This document shows positions 17,322-26,179 of a DNA stretch of 64,000 nt, in pieces; position 1 is the stretch's first letter, and every line of letters starts with the position of its first letter. The notes below the pieces were generated by a model that saw only the letters and a list, made by a program, of their open reading frames with translations, did not search any database and was not told where the DNA came from. Source of the DNA: Symbiodolus clandestinus (GTDB taxonomy: Bacteria; Pseudomonadota; Gammaproteobacteria; Enterobacterales; G038960095); contig CP152425.1 in the NCBI GenBank assembly GCA_038960095.1, positions 558,001 to 622,000 of the forward strand. Reading direction: 5' to 3'. A program made the translations under genes and the position numbers.

Positions 17322-19008
17322 TTACCTCTTGGGTTGCAGAACGCTGTAGAGTGAGTAAGTGGATCCCTGAGGAGATAGCCTGGTTGGCTTGTAGGCATAA
17401 GCCACTCTGTTCGAATAGCTGCTGCCAAAGGGCGAGTGTCCGCAATTGGCCACCGCTTTCTACCCACATATTTAAATCCAGTAGCCCCCCCTGAGGGGTT
17501 TGCTCTTCTAATAGCGTTTCGAGCAGATAAATTTTTCCACCGCACAATAGCGCCTGCTCTATACATCGTAGAATGGTGAGTGTCTGTGGATCGGAATAGT
17601 AGTGTAAAACGCGTGGCAATAAGATAGCATCAGCCGAAGCAGGCCACGGGTGTAAAGGGGAGTGTGGTTGTAAAACGTAACGGGTTGTCAGAGATGCCGG
17701 GATAGTTAAATGCTTAAAAAGATAAGCATCTCCCAATAACCGGGCTTGTAAATGGGAATACTGTTGTAATAACTGCTCTAAGAGTACCTTAGCACTGCGC
17801 CCTACGCCAATCAACCTATCGTGCTGCTCCCAATCCAGCCGCTCAAGAAGTATCAAAAAATCATTGGCGGCATAGCCATCAATCGCTCGATGATAGTCTG
17901 CTAATTTTTCATCGCTGGCGGATGCTTTAAAAAGTCGTGGAACGGTGGGCATGTAATTCAGTAGAGACTGCTCTAGTGAATGCCAACAATGGTCATTGAC
18001 ATCCGACCACATTACTGCAGCGGCTGCCAAAAATTTCTCATCAGCCGGTGATAATAGCTGACCTTTTTCAGTCAGATGCCAGCTATCTTCTTGATAGCAA
18101 ACAATAGCTAACTCCCATAAGGCACGCAGTAGACGCGCTAAGGCACCCTCGGCCAGGTTAGTTCGCTGAGCGATCTCGGTGGTCGTGGCCGGTAAATCCT
18201 CTAATACCCGAAAACGGATGGCACAGGCGATGGTTTTTGTGCGCCAAAATCCTACCATATCGGCTGAGAGCTGCTGCCACAGGGGTCGTTGCGGGGGACG
18301 TATAACCGCTAAGGGTTTCCCTTGAAGATCAAGGGTTACGTAGGCGCCTGTCAAGGTTTCAACCCAAGCTACCCCATTATAGAAGGGTTCAACCCGTGCA
18401 TAACGCTCGGCATAGAGGGGGCAACCCTGGCGGTCAATATGGTAATGTCCTCGGCGATCCTGCGCATTAGCCACCCCTTTATGATAAACACCCAACCCTA
18501 AAAACCAGTGGCCATGTGTAAAATCACCTTGATAATTAATATGTGTCTGCAGGCCCTGTTGATTACAGACAACCGCCATGCCTTCTTTAAAGTCACCCAC
18601 ATAAGCATAGGATTCAGAGTAGGTGCGGGCGCCCTGATGGTTGATATGGTAATAGTAGCCCTGTCTGTTTTTAACCGGGCAGTGGCCCTCTTGAAAATTA
18701 CCACACCAGGCGTAGTGCTCTGGATAACCAGCCTCTCCGCTGGGATGGATATGTAACCAACCGGCTTGGCTACAAACGGCAGCCAGCCCCTCATAAAAAC
18801 CAAACGTCTCTAGAAAGCGTGATGAGTAGGCTGCCTGACCTTGCAGATCGATGTGGAAAGCACCCGCAGCGTCCTTCGCCGGGGCTAAGCCTGGGGCGTG
18901 GTATTTCATCACCTGTGTAAAACGCTGCGGATAGAGGGGGCGCTCTTCCAGTAGATGAAAGGTTTCGCAAGGTGATAGGCTGATTTGTTGCCATAAGGGC
19001 GTATTCAT
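17302..19008 (-). CDS. WG-repeat / O-methyltransferase fusion protein
   Basis: Residues about 20-240 contain roughly six WG-type repeats (for example YAYVGDFKEGMAVVCNQQG and the YAWCGNFQEG unit), each about 37 residues. Residues about 245-565 look like a SAM-dependent O-methyltransferase of the acetylserotonin/hydroxyneurosporene type: a winged-helix dimerisation domain (TTEIAQRTNLAEGALARLLR), then a degraded Rossmann region (RLIGVGRSAKVLLEQLL, where DVGGG is usual) and LPRVLHYYSDPQTLTILR with KIYLLETLLEE. The ATG overlaps the radical SAM stop (ATGA). The repeats may be a protein- or substrate-docking module. The SAM-binding glycine loop is unusual, so the catalytic state is uncertain. Confidence 0.8.
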   Translation of the reverse strand: MNTPLWQQISLSPCETFHLLEERPLYPQRFTQVMKYHAPGLAPAKDAAGAFHIDLQGQAAYSSRFLETFGFYEGLAAVCSQAGWLHIHPSGEAGYPEHYAWCGNFQEGHCPVKNRQGYYYHINHQGARTYSESYAYVGDFKEGMAVVCNQQGLQTHINYQGDFTHGHWFLGLGVYHKGVANAQDRRGHYHIDRQGCPLYAERYARVEPFYNGVAWVETLTGAYVTLDLQGKPLAVIRPPQRPLWQQLSADMVGFWRTKTIACAIRFRVLEDLPATTTEIAQRTNLAEGALARLLRALWELAIVCYQEDSWHLTEKGQLLSPADEKFLAAAAVMWSDVNDHCWHSLEQSLLNYMPTVPRLFKASASDEKLADYHRAIDGYAANDFLILLERLDWEQHDRLIGVGRSAKVLLEQLLQQYSHLQARLLGDAYLFKHLTIPASLTTRYVLQPHSPLHPWPASADAILLPRVLHYYSDPQTLTILRCIEQALLCGGKIYLLETLLEEQTPQGGLLDLNMWVESGGQLRTLALWQQLFEQSGLCLQANQAISSGIHLLTLQRSATQEVIDESGQ

Positions 19009-20078
19009 GACATCACTGTCCGGATTGAAAGCCTATCTTGAAGTGGAATGACAATGGGTTTGCGCATATTACACCGTTGGCATACAGCATATTGGGGGTA
19101 ATTTTTTTGTAGCTGCTGGTATGATCCACTCTGCCAAATATCTTCCAAGGTTTTAGCCGTTAGATAGCCAAAATCCCCTAATTGCCGTCGCTCTTGATCG
19201 GGCGCGCAACAGGGACTAAAACGACCATCCGTAGCAACCCATGCCTCTTTTCCAAGAAAAGGGCAGATGCCGCTTGAAGTCAGTTCATGTTGCGCTGACT
19301 CTTCTAAATAGGTGATATTTTCTAGTTTGATAAATTGACCATTGGGCAGCGGTTTTGTCTTGGCCACCCGCTCAGCTTGAGAGACCGCTTGATTCCAACG
19401 ACGGATGGCCTCCGGATTTCGCCGCATCGATAGCGATTGAATCTCTGCAAAATGTGCCCACAAGTGATGACCTTTGATGCGATCAACCCCGAGATCAAGG
19501 CCAAGCTGCACAATATCTGCCAATTGATGACGGTTGGTTTCTAAGAAGGTCAATTGCAGAGTGACTTGACAGTAGTTTCCCCCGGCTGCCGCCACCTGAT
19601 CACGCCAGGCAATCAATGTTTTAAGATTATTTAATACCTTTTCCCAGCGCGTACCGCGCATGATTTTTTCTTGGATATCCTGACTGGCCCCGTTCCAGGA
19701 GATCTTAATATCCGAAGTAATCGGTACAATCAATTTAGCCCAGGCCTCTACTCCCTTTTTCGGAAAGGTGCCATTGGTTGTTAAATTGAGCTTAATTTGA
19801 TATCGATGACATAGGGTAATAATGTCTTCGAAATGCTGATAAAGCAGCGGTTCGCCCATGGTTGAAGGAATAATTTCACGCAAAGGTGTGCCTTGCGCAG
19901 CGGCTAGGATCTGTTCAATTAACTCAATTTTCATTCTCCTTTTGGGGAGCCCAGCGGCGATGCGATCACGTTGCGTACGGCTATAAGGTGAGTGATCCTC
20001 ACACATAATACAGCGCAAATTACAGTCATCTGGATTGGTATCAAAGGTGATACGCCAAGGGCCTGGTCGTTGATGCAT
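19005..20078 (-). CDS. Radical SAM enzyme with SPASM-type C-terminus
   Basis: The cluster motif is CNLRCIMC (CX3CX2C) at residues 18-25, and a C-terminal cysteine-rich segment (GICPFLGKEAW, SPCCAPD, CQRCNMRK) fits a SPASM or twitch-type auxiliary iron-sulphur domain. The STMGEPLLYQHFEDI segment and LTTNGTF are conserved in this family. Related enzymes modify peptides, sugars or amino acids; the substrate is unknown here. It follows the glycosyltransferase by 39 bases and is coupled to the WG-methyltransferase. The upstream sequence GAGGGAGAG provides a strong ribosome binding site. Confidence 0.85.
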   Translation of the reverse strand: MHQRPGPWRITFDTNPDDCNLRCIMCEDHSPYSRTQRDRIAAGLPKRRMKIELIEQILAAAQGTPLREIIPSTMGEPLLYQHFEDIITLCHRYQIKLNLTTNGTFPKKGVEAWAKLIVPITSDIKISWNGASQDIQEKIMRGTRWEKVLNNLKTLIAWRDQVAAAGGNYCQVTLQLTFLETNRHQLADIVQLGLDLGVDRIKGHHLWAHFAEIQSLSMRRNPEAIRRWNQAVSQAERVAKTKPLPNGQFIKLENITYLEESAQHELTSSGICPFLGKEAWVATDGRFSPCCAPDQERRQLGDFGYLTAKTLEDIWQSGSYQQLQKNYPQYAVCQRCNMRKPIVIPLQDRLSIRTVMS

Positions 20079-20117
20079 GGTATTACTCTCCTCCCTCGTT
20101 AGATTGTCACTGCGGCA

Positions 20118-21422
20118 TTAATGCAGCAAACGGAGATAAAGGCGTTCTATTTCAGCCAAGTGAGTGGTTAGGTTAGGAATATTGCCATCCGCGGACTGCA
20201 GATAACCCCGCGCGCCCAGTTTTTTAGCCAGCGCTGGCTTATCCAGCAGCCGTTGCATCTGTTCTGCTAAGCTGCTCACGCTGCGATGTTTAAATAGCAG
20301 ACCGTTGACTTCATGATTCACATACTCCGCCATCCCCCCACAATCCGCAGTAATCACCGGTAAACGCACTTGCAACGCCTCGTGGATCACCAAGGGTGAG
20401 TTCTCTGCCCAGATGGAGGGCACAACAACACAGTCCACTTGATTCAATACCGCCGTGACCAACTGCTGATTGCTGTATTCAGGAAACCAGGTAATTCGAG
20501 ATTGTACTTCTGGGGGTAGGGTGGCGGCGATACGTTGTAATCCTACGGTATGGTGTGGGCGCGGTCGTCCCCAAATGTGTAACTGACAAGCGCCTTTCAG
20601 TAACCCGAAAGCTTGGATGAGATGCTGTATCCCTTTGGTAGGGATATGGGTTCCAATATACCCAAAAGTAAAGGGTTGCTGGGGAAGACGTTGTCTATTG
20701 GTCAGTCGTTGTAAATCAAAGCCATAATCCAAATAAGTCACTTTATCGTCAGGGAGCGCAAACGCCGCCACATGGCGATCGTAGAGATAACGAGAGGGAG
20801 CAATAAAATGGTCAACTTGTTTGATAATTTCACGAATGTGCTCCATCCGTCGCTGCACCCAGGTGGTCCAATAAGCGATATCTGTGGCCTGCTCATCCAC
20901 TGCACCTGAAAAATAACCGGCATAACAGTTAACGGCACACTTACGATCGGCTTGCTCGTCACAAAATGCCCAGAGTTCTGCTTTCTTCTTAGCGGGGTTG
21001 CGTTGAATAAATTGTCCGCGCGGGCACATCAGCCAATAGTCATGTAGCGTATAGACCATGGGGATCCCCTGGGCTGCAATACACGAGACGAACGAGGTAG
21101 AGAGGTGGTTAAGATGGCCAATATGAACGATATCGGGTTGGAAGGTCTGCAGAAGATAGCCTAGCTGTTTATCAACGAGCGGTTGTCGGTAGCAATTTCG
21201 ATATTTTTCTCCCGGAATATTGACCCTATGCAGAGTAACTCGCGCTTCCTGGGGATCGGGTAGGGTTTGCCATGAAAAATCCTCCCTGAAGGGGTCCTCT
21301 TCACGGGTGACAACATGAACCTCATGCCGTTGAGCCAACCCCTGGCAGAGCATTTGACTATACACCTCAGAGCCAGCATTGTACCAGGGTGGATAACCAT
21401 GGATAATTTTCAAGATACGCAT
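20118..21422 (-). CDS. Family 4 glycosyltransferase
   Basis: GT-B fold enzyme of the GT4 type that transfers a sugar from a nucleotide donor. The start MRILKIIHGYPPWYNAGSEV is typical, with an acceptor-side N-domain (PDIVHIGHLNHL, YTLHDYWLMCPRGQ) and donor-side FGYIGTHIPTKGIQ and the E-X7-E motif in ENSPLVIHEALQVRLPVI. A cysteine-rich insert (FCDEQADRKCAVNC) is seen in some GT4 proteins. I chose the ATG at 21422, 10 bases past the epimerase stop; an upstream in-frame ATG at 21464 would overlap the epimerase. Confidence 0.88.
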   Translation of the reverse strand: MRILKIIHGYPPWYNAGSEVYSQMLCQGLAQRHEVHVVTREEDPFREDFSWQTLPDPQEARVTLHRVNIPGEKYRNCYRQPLVDKQLGYLLQTFQPDIVHIGHLNHLSTSFVSCIAAQGIPMVYTLHDYWLMCPRGQFIQRNPAKKKAELWAFCDEQADRKCAVNCYAGYFSGAVDEQATDIAYWTTWVQRRMEHIREIIKQVDHFIAPSRYLYDRHVAAFALPDDKVTYLDYGFDLQRLTNRQRLPQQPFTFGYIGTHIPTKGIQHLIQAFGLLKGACQLHIWGRPRPHHTVGLQRIAATLPPEVQSRITWFPEYSNQQLVTAVLNQVDCVVVPSIWAENSPLVIHEALQVRLPVITADCGGMAEYVNHEVNGLLFKHRSVSSLAEQMQRLLDKPALAKKLGARGYLQSADGNIPNLTTHLAEIERLYLRLLH

Positions 21423-21432
21423 CTGACACCGC

Positions 21433-22338
21433 TCAGCCGGTAGCCGGCTCTCGACTGAAATCATCGAGCAGGGTTGCTACACCGGCAGTCAAATCAATAC
21501 TCGGTCGCCATCCCAGTAGCAATCCGGCTAGCTCAGGATCGCCGTAAAATTTAGCCACATCAAAATTTCGGGGAGGGGCTTCAATGAACGGGAGTCGGGT
21601 TTTATGAGTGTTGCAGACCAGTTCTGCTAATTCACCCAAACTGATAGGCTGACCGGTTGTTAAATGCAGAGGTGGTAATACCTGCCCCTGTTCCAATTTT
21701 ATAACTGTCTGTAATATGCCCTCGACGACATCGCAGACATGGGTGAAATCAAAGGTATGTTGCCTCCCCTCGATAGTGAGCGGCTTGCCCGAAACCGCGG
21801 CTCGACAAAAAGCCGGTAATACGCGGTCGGCATGATCATCCGTACGACCGTAAACACTGGAAAACCGAAGAATGGCCGCCCGCAAACCACGAGATTGATA
21901 ATATTGGACCAGTTTTTCGGCAACCACCTTGGTGTGCGCATAGGTATTTAACGGTTGCAACGGCGCCGATTCACACACAGGAAACTGCGACTGTTGTCCG
22001 TAGACCTCTCGGCTACTGGCCTGTATCAACCAGGGCTTACATGGCGAGTTATAGGCGAACTCCAACAGCGCGTGCGTGCCCAGCACATTAGTACACCAAC
22101 AGTTGGCAGGTTGCTGCTCACCCCAAATAACCCGGGAAACCGCGGCTAAATGAATGATGCCATGGCAATCATTGAGAGGTTGTTGAATAGCATCTAGGGC
22201 GGTTATATCGCCGTAATCAGCCTGTGAGGAGGGGAGAGCATTATCAATGGCCCGAACGGTATAATCAGCCTCATGCAACCTTTTACAAAGTGTTTTACCA
22301 ATCAATCCATTCGAACCGGTAACCAAAATAGTGGTCAT
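21433..22338 (-). CDS. NAD-dependent nucleotide-sugar epimerase/dehydratase (extended SDR)
   Basis: Extended short-chain dehydrogenase: VTGSNGLIGKTLCKRL for cofactor binding, a catalytic YAHTK (YxxxK) and an upstream serine in QASSREVYGQQ. These enzymes epimerise or dehydrate nucleotide sugars, and this one probably supplies the donor for the neighbouring glycosyltransferase. First gene of the operon; no strong Shine-Dalgarno is visible before the ATG. 301 residues is normal. Confidence 0.88.
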   Translation of the reverse strand: MTTILVTGSNGLIGKTLCKRLHEADYTVRAIDNALPSSQADYGDITALDAIQQPLNDCHGIIHLAAVSRVIWGEQQPANCWCTNVLGTHALLEFAYNSPCKPWLIQASSREVYGQQSQFPVCESAPLQPLNTYAHTKVVAEKLVQYYQSRGLRAAILRFSSVYGRTDDHADRVLPAFCRAAVSGKPLTIEGRQHTFDFTHVCDVVEGILQTVIKLEQGQVLPPLHLTTGQPISLGELAELVCNTHKTRLPFIEAPPRNFDVAKFYGDPELAGLLLGWRPSIDLTAGVATLLDDFSREPATG

Positions 22339-22650
22339 CAGCTGATGGTCTCTATATTATTATTAAAGATAAAGTTTAAAACTAATATTGATGAGTTCTT
22401 TCTATCTTTATTTTTAGAGAAACCTAATAGCATGCTAATACTCTACACTAGGATAGATTGCTGATCCCTACGGTATAACAATTTATTAACGAAGGCAATC
22501 CTAATTTAGAGTAAGCTTAAGCTATATTTCATGATTTAAGTATGGATATCATAAAATGCTCAGTACTTTGCCATCGCTGATAACCAGTCATTCCTAGATG
22601 CTAAGGTTTTTCATATGGTAGTAAACAAGCGATTTCTTCCTCTGAAAGGC
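22339..22650. other. Intergenic region upstream of the biosynthetic operon
   Basis: About 310 bases, AT-rich next to the operon, so the operon promoter is presumably here; I cannot define convincing -35/-10 boxes. The distal part next to the IS end, read on the minus strand, gives LSEEEIACLLPYEKP before a stop and could be the 3' end of the interrupted Sel1-repeat gene. Confidence 0.4.
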
Positions 22651-22677
22651 GAGAGCATAAAAAAGTGTGGGGCAATC
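22651..22677. repeat. Left terminal inverted repeat of the ISKra4-type element
   Basis: 27 bases, perfectly complementary to 24974-25000. The transposase stop codon begins at the base right after it. Confidence 0.93.
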
Positions 22678-24085
22678 CTATGCAGCTAATACAATGCTTT
22701 CATTCCCAGTCCCTTCTCCGATATGTCCATCGATTTTCAGATCTGGATACCAACGCTGGAACTTCTCTCTCAACTCACCATTAAGCACTGTGGTTCGGGT
22801 TTGAAGTAGATAATGAGCACCTTTCTGGCTCCACTGCATTTGCTGTTTTTTAGCCATTCTCTTTGCAACCACTTCATTGATAGTTGACTCCACGAAGGCG
22901 GTAGAAATAGTCTCCCCATATCGGTACATTTCACCATAATTAGGGATTATCATCTGGTTATTCTCAATGTAGGTATACATGTCATCCAGATGCTTTAACA
23001 GTTTCTTACGGTTAAAATACTTGAGCTCATTGTCCTCGCAGAGCAGGATGCATTCTTCCAGGTATTCCAGAGCTCTTTCAACATTCCCATGCCAGAGATA
23101 CCACTTAGTGCTTTCAAACATATCTGAGAGGACTGTGCCAATAGCCGGATCACTTTTCTCTACCCCTTTTGTATATTGATTAAGTACAGTCAGCCGCATT
23201 GTGATATGAAACCAATCAAGTACATGACGAGACTCAGGGTAAAAACCGAACTGCAGTTCCCTGAGGTTGTCTGCACCATCAGATAAAAAAGTAATTTGCT
23301 GATTCGCCTGCATTCCCTGAGAAGTCAGCTGCACCATTAGTTTTTTCCTCGGATTATCATCGATTTTTTGAACAAATCCAAAGCGTTTAGCAGGGACTTC
23401 ATCGGAGTAAGATTTCCCGACAATGACTTCAAAATGATTCTTCTTATCATTTCTATTGCGAACATAACCCCCGTCAATACCCACAACCATGGGTTTGCCT
23501 GGTTTCGGTAGCGTTCCCCAGTCTCGTGGACAGCCTGAAAGATAATCAGGCTTTTCAGACAACTCTGCTTCTTGCCGTTTTGCCACATGACACAAGTGAT
23601 TCCTAACGGTCGAAGCATTATAGCGCTCGCCAACTGGGAGAATGTCTTTCAATAAATCAGATGTTAACCCATAACATCAGGGATGCCCACTTTGTCTCAA
23701 TATATTTTAACTCGGGATGAGTATGTTCACTCACCCAATCATTAAGTAAGCTAACTGTTTTGGTTTTATCCTGTTCACAGTTACAGCGATAAACACGATG
23801 CCCTAATACCGGAATGACACCAAGCAGAGTCCGATACTGAATGGTTTGACAACCTTTTATCCGACGGGGCTTCTGGCAATGAGGGCAAGCAATACGATTA
23901 TGGACATGTTGCCAGGCTTGCTTCTGGATCACTGACTGCTGAACACACTTCAGTAGCTGTTTTGATTCACGGATAGACAGACCGATATCATCCCGTGCGT
24001 CTTGAGATTTTTCTATTGTCAGTATCTTTTCACTATGCGTATTGCCCGATTCATCCGTCACGGAGATTTGAATGGTTAATTGCAT
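22678..24085 (-). CDS. ISKra4-family transposase, two frames
   Basis: The first frame (24085-23657) starts MQLTIQISVTDESGNTHSEK after a good GAGGGGA site and includes a zinc-finger-like CPHCQKPRRIKGC. The second (to 22678) carries the catalytic region: MVVGIDGGYVRNRND, FLSDGADNLREL, HVLDWFHITMRLTVLNQYTK and TAFVESTINEVV with the DDE residues. The frames meet near 23660-23690, where WASLM should continue into YGLTSDLLKDILPVGE. This is either a programmed frameshift, known for some members, or an inactivating indel. Confidence 0.85.
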
Positions 24086-24162
24086 GTTATTTCCCCTCGC
24101 TGTCCAACATTGGCACAAGCCAGTTTCAGTTTGATCCCTTGTACTGACTTCATATACATAAG

Positions 24163-24741
24163 CTACAGTCTGATCACTTCAGGTTCAAGAACAGGAAAGG
24201 TAAGATTAAGTTTGCTTAATTGATGATTGATTTTATTTCGGTTGAATCGAACAGTATCAAGTGCTTCAATAAAGTCACGAACATCTCCAACTGTTGTCGA
24301 TTCATCAGCTTTAATAACAGCTTGTAGCAATGCTATAGTCTTGTCAATTTCATCAGTTAAGGTAGCACCTGGCATCCCGTGGCCACTTAGACAAAATGGG
24401 GATCTTTGGTTTGAGTTATCATGGATAGCTTCAATACGAATGTCATGGAGCCAATTTTCAAAAAAATTGTATTCATAGGTAAAGCGATCGCCAACATCAA
24501 AACCAAAATCATCAAGTACTACCTGGTATGGATCATCCGAGAAGCTTATCCCTCCTTCGTAGGCTATTCCGTAGTCTTTGCCATAGATGTGAAATTGATG
24601 AAGGTACTCATCATTCCAGCCTTGTGCAATCTGGATGATGTAGTGAAGGCAGGCCAGTGACATATCAGCCGTAACGCTAAATCGGCGCCAGACCATGGGA
24701 CTGACACCTCGAAGAGCAACCTTAATCGTGTATGCTTTCAT
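24163..24741 (-). CDS. pRiA4b ORF-3-like / IS1096 passenger-family protein
   Basis: 192 residues beginning MKAYTIKVALRGVSPMVWRR, with ACLHYIIQIAQGWNDEYLHQ FHIYG and the RFTYEYNFFENWLHDI segment, all typical of PF07929. These proteins travel as passengers in several insertion sequences; their function is not established. It is inside the terminal repeats, upstream of the transposase on the same strand. Its 5' end is duplicated in the DNA behind it. Confidence 0.88.
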   Translation of the reverse strand: MKAYTIKVALRGVSPMVWRRFSVTADMSLACLHYIIQIAQGWNDEYLHQFHIYGKDYGIAYEGGISFSDDPYQVVLDDFGFDVGDRFTYEYNFFENWLHDIRIEAIHDNSNQRSPFCLSGHGMPGATLTDEIDKTIALLQAVIKADESTTVGDVRDFIEALDTVRFNRNKINHQLSKLNLTFPVLEPEVIRL

Positions 24742-24935
24742 AACAAAGCTCTTGATGAAGATAGCGTTAAAATCGTGTCAATTTGCATAAGGCTGGATGA
24801 TGCAGTGAAGACAGGCCAGTGACCTATCATCCGCAATGCTAAATCGGTGCCAGATCATGGGGCTAACACCTCGAAGAGCAACCTTAATCGTGTATTTTTA
24901 ATATCAAATCTATTTATTAAGAGAGCGTTAAAATA
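24633..24935. repeat. Imperfect tandem duplication of the passenger gene 5' end
   Basis: Bases about 24633-24775 recur at about 24794-24935 with scattered differences. Both copies contain CTGGATGATG, AGGCCAGTGAC, CTAAATCGG, the block CACCTCGAAGAGCAACCTTA and end in AGCGTTAAAAT. The upstream copy has lost the start codon (the ATGCTTTCAT side reads TTTTTAAT) and is not functional. Confidence 0.8.
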
Positions 24936-24973
24936 GTGTTAGTGATTTTATCATCAATGGGAAAAATTTGGGT

Positions 24974-25000
24974 GATTGCCCCACACTTTTTTATGCTCTC
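24974..25000. repeat. Right terminal inverted repeat of the ISKra4-type element
   Basis: 27 bases, perfectly complementary to 22651-22677. It reads into the frame of the disrupted Sel1-repeat gene, which accounts for the aberrant HKKVWGNHPNFSH tail of that frame. Confidence 0.93.
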
Positions 25001-26154
25001 CCTGCTCAGCCGCTTGGCTAAACCAGTCAAAAGCGGTGGAAAAATCTTTAGCACCGCCTAAACCATTAAAATAGAGGAAACCTATTGAGGCTTTAGAATC
25101 GGAGCAACCTCTATCGGCTGCCTGCTGGAACCAAAATAGCGCCTTTGCATAATCTCGTGCCATGCCTTGACCATCCCGATAGGCAAAAGCCACCCGTTGC
25201 TGTCCTGGGATATGGTTTAGCTTTGCAGATTGCAGAAATTTCTCAAAGGCCTGACGATAATCTGGCTAAGCGCGGCGACCATAAAGAAAATGCCTTCCCA
25301 GATCATAAATCGCATCGCGATCTTGCTGTTTGGCGGCTAATTGCAGCCAGTGCAAGCTTTCCGGATAGTTTTGTTGGATAGTCTCGACATCAAGGCCGAG
25401 TGAATAGCGGTTACCCAGATAAGATTGGGCGGGCGCGAACCCTGATTCTGCCAACGCCACATATTCATAAACCGCAGGCCGGAAATCATTCCAAAAGCCC
25501 TAAATAGTGGATACTCTGCTTCTGCTAAGTTGGGACTACAACCGATTCCCTGCCGGTAGCAGCGTCCCTGATGAAACCGTGCCACGGTACCATCAGCTTG
25601 TTGGTAGCAAGCAAAAGCCTTTTCAAGGTTTCGATACACTCCTAAGCCATGCTCAAACAGGCAACCCAGTCGGATTTTTGCCGCATCACAACCTCGTTCT
25701 GCGGCCATCTGATAGTATTGTTGGGCCAGTTGATAATCCACGGGTCCCTGCAGACCGGTTTCAAAACAGCGCCCAATATAATACAGTTTTTCGGAATCAC
25801 TCTAGGAATCTTCAAGACAAGCTTCAAAAAATTCCTGTGGGGAGCCCTTAAAAGCAACCCAATCTTTAAAAAATTCTCAGGACGATCACTTCCCCGTTGT
25901 GCCGCTTCCAGCTGGTACTCCATAGCCAGCGCTAGATCGACAGCGACGCCTAAGCCATATTCGTAGGCGATCGCCAAATTATAGAGGGCATCACTATCCC
26001 CCAGTTGAGCGGCTTTTTTAAAAAAAATCATTGCTCAGCAATGGTCTTGCGGCATGTCACAACCGGTGGCCAATAACAATCCCTGGGCATTCAGTTCTTT
26101 GGCTTCTTCCAGAGGCGATTTTTTAACGATCCGCAGAGAACTAATGCTTGCCAT
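25001..26154 (-). pseudogene. Sel1-like repeat (SLR) protein gene, multiply broken and interrupted by the ISKra4-type element
   Basis: The minus strand encodes degenerate Sel1 repeats in shifting frames: KAAQLGDSDALYNLAIAYEY, then YQMAAERGCDAAKIRLGCLF, LQLAAKQQDRDAIYDLGRHF, and WFQQAADRGCSDSKASIGFL. The original start is probably ATG 26154 (MASISSLRIVKKSP), followed by an in-frame TGA just before 26031 and several frameshifts. The 3' end is cut by the IS right end at 25000. Sel1-repeat proteins are tetratricopeptide-like scaffolds, often secreted or periplasmic factors in host-associated bacteria. Confidence 0.85.
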
Positions 26155-26179
26155 CAATCACCACCCCATCGATTAGTTA

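Larger units (their letters stand above)
22651..25000 (-). mobile_element. Complete ISKra4-type element with passenger gene
   Basis: Bounded by a perfect 27-bp inverted repeat (22651-22677 and 24974-25000; outer sequence GAGAGCATAAAAAAGTG). The 2,350-bp element carries an ISKra4-type transposase in two frames and a pRiA4b ORF3/IS1096-passenger-like gene. Its right end lies inside a Sel1-repeat gene, after AAEQG. No obvious target duplication is seen. Confidence 0.88.

Noticed and set aside
22641..25010. Target-site duplication of the ISKra4-type element.
   Set aside because: The bases immediately outside the two 27-bp ends (AAAGGC and CCTGCT) do not match in direct orientation.
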